Assembly: GCA_003646305.1 (NCBI GenBank)
Contig: QNFJ01000127.1
Coordinates: 1 to 6,460 of the forward strand
Source: Gammaproteobacteria bacterium
Lineage (GTDB): Bacteria > Pseudomonadota > Gammaproteobacteria > Methylococcales > UBA2780
Direction: 5' to 3'
Length of the DNA stretch: 6,460 bases
Shown: piece by piece, positions 6,041-6,460 of the stretch
Numbering within the stretch: the first letter of the stretch is position 1
How the letters are laid out: each line of letters starts with the position of its first letter
The notes under the pieces: generated by a model
What the model was told of the DNA's origin: nothing
Seen by the model: the letters and a program-made list of their open reading frames with translations, nothing else
Database searches by the model: none
Made by a program: the position numbers and the translations under genes

Positions 6041-6460
6041 TTAGAGAATTTGCTGAACATCGCTAAACTGATATGGACCTAGTCCCGCCAAATTCAGTAT
6101 TAATCCTTGAGAACCGCCCAGGGTTACGCTATCGACACCGGCCCGAACCTGTGTTGCAAGCGCCTTAATTTCTCCACCAACATTGGCTTCAGCCGTAATC
6201 TGGTAAACACCTGGATCAGCGTAAGTACCATCTTCCAAAAGACCATCCCAGCTGAAAGGAACCTGTCCCGCCTCTTGCGTGCTTAGGTCTAAACGACGAA
6301 CCAATGCACCATTACTGTCTGTTATTGTCACCGACAGACTTGGCGTAGAGGCCGGCAGACTAATTTCACCTTGAACTATTCCACCTGCAGCAAGAACCGC
6401 TGCGTCTGCTGGCACAACAACCGTCCGCCCCACCAAATTAGCTGCCTGCAATCCTTGATC
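6041..6460 (-). CDS. flgD: FlgD, hook cap / hook assembly scaffold, C-terminal 139 residues, truncated by the window edge
   Basis: FlgD caps the growing hook and is needed for FlgE polymerisation; it is discarded when FlgK takes its place. Only the C-terminal 139 residues are present; the family is usually about 220-240, so roughly the first 80-100, including the export signal and cap-forming region, lie outside the window. The frame is open to the right edge (DQG precedes the TTG codon at 6451), so that TTG is an internal leucine and not a start. QAANLVGRTVVVP (residues 5-17 of the fragment) is the typical FlgD motif entering the Tudor-like part. The Ig/FnIII-like part has VTITDSNGALVRRLDL, then FSWDGLLEDGTYADPGVYQI, the recognisable WDG..DG...PG.Y signature. 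The Tudor-like part closes with VRAGVDSVTLGG, LILNLAGLG and DVQQIL. It is followed by flgE after 31 bases, as expected. Confidence 0.93.
   Translation of the reverse strand, partial: DQGLQAANLVGRTVVVPADAAVLAAGGIVQGEISLPASTPSLSVTITDSNGALVRRLDLSTQEAGQVPFSWDGLLEDGTYADPGVYQITAEANVGGEIKALATQVRAGVDSVTLGGSQGLILNLAGLGPYQFSDVQQIL

Noticed and set aside
6023..6049. TAAAGTTT on the plus strand in the flgD-flgE gap, identical to the sigma-28 -35 consensus
   Set aside because: Eleven bases downstream is TAGAGAAT instead of GCCGATAA, and the site would drive antisense transcription into flgD. Chance match.
6041..6451. A flgD reading frame starting at TTG 6451
   Set aside because: The frame stays open to the window edge and the codon lies inside a conserved FlgD motif, so the TTG encodes an internal leucine of a truncated gene.
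1..6460. Mobile elements, CRISPR arrays, tRNA genes, phage or defence genes
   Set aside because: The window is filled end to end by eight collinear flagellar genes with short gaps. No direct repeats, terminal inverted repeats or foreign frames were seen.

Overview
The window is the middle and 3' part of a flagellar basal-body, hook and rod operon. Every gene lies on the minus strand, so transcription runs from right to left. In that order the genes are flgD (3' part only), flgE, flgF, flgG, flgH, flgI, flgJ and flgK (5' part only). This is the canonical flgBCDEFGHIJKL order with none missing, inserted or rearranged. Nearly all of the sequence is coding. The gaps between genes are only about 8 to 31 nt, so no gene-free stretch reaches 300 bases.

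The host is probably a motile, Gram-negative gammaproteobacterium with polar or peritrichous flagella. The evidence is the presence of L- and P-ring genes (an outer membrane and a peptidoglycan layer to cross), the gene order, and a two-domain FlgJ in which the rod cap is fused to a peptidoglycan hydrolase, an arrangement typical of beta- and gammaproteobacteria. The proteins clearly differ from the enteric versions (for example, FlgI has no cysteines). Genus or order cannot be assigned from the sequence alone.

Region by region (right to left): 6460-6041 encodes the C-terminal part of FlgD, the hook cap. 6009-4780 encodes FlgE, the hook subunit. 4771-4031 encodes FlgF, the proximal rod. 4009-3221 encodes FlgG, the distal rod. 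3206-2541 encodes FlgH, the L-ring lipoprotein. 2528-1422 encodes FlgI, the periplasmic P-ring protein. 1412-462 encodes FlgJ, the rod cap and peptidoglycan hydrolase. 452-1 encodes the start of FlgK, the first hook-filament junction protein.

The products assemble in sequence. FlgJ caps the growing rod (FlgF, then FlgG) and opens the peptidoglycan. FlgI and FlgH form the bushing rings around the distal rod in the periplasm and outer membrane. FlgD then replaces FlgJ as cap for FlgE hook polymerisation. FlgK finally sits on the finished hook. FlgD, E, F, G, J and K have no Sec signal and are expected to leave through the flagellar type III apparatus. FlgH and FlgI have visible Sec signals.

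No novel system was found. The points worth a second look are small: Shine-Dalgarno sites that use the upstream stop codon at four of the seven junctions, a short hairpin holding the flgF stop codon, a weak sigma-28-like site inside flgJ, and almost complete absence of cysteine from all eight products.
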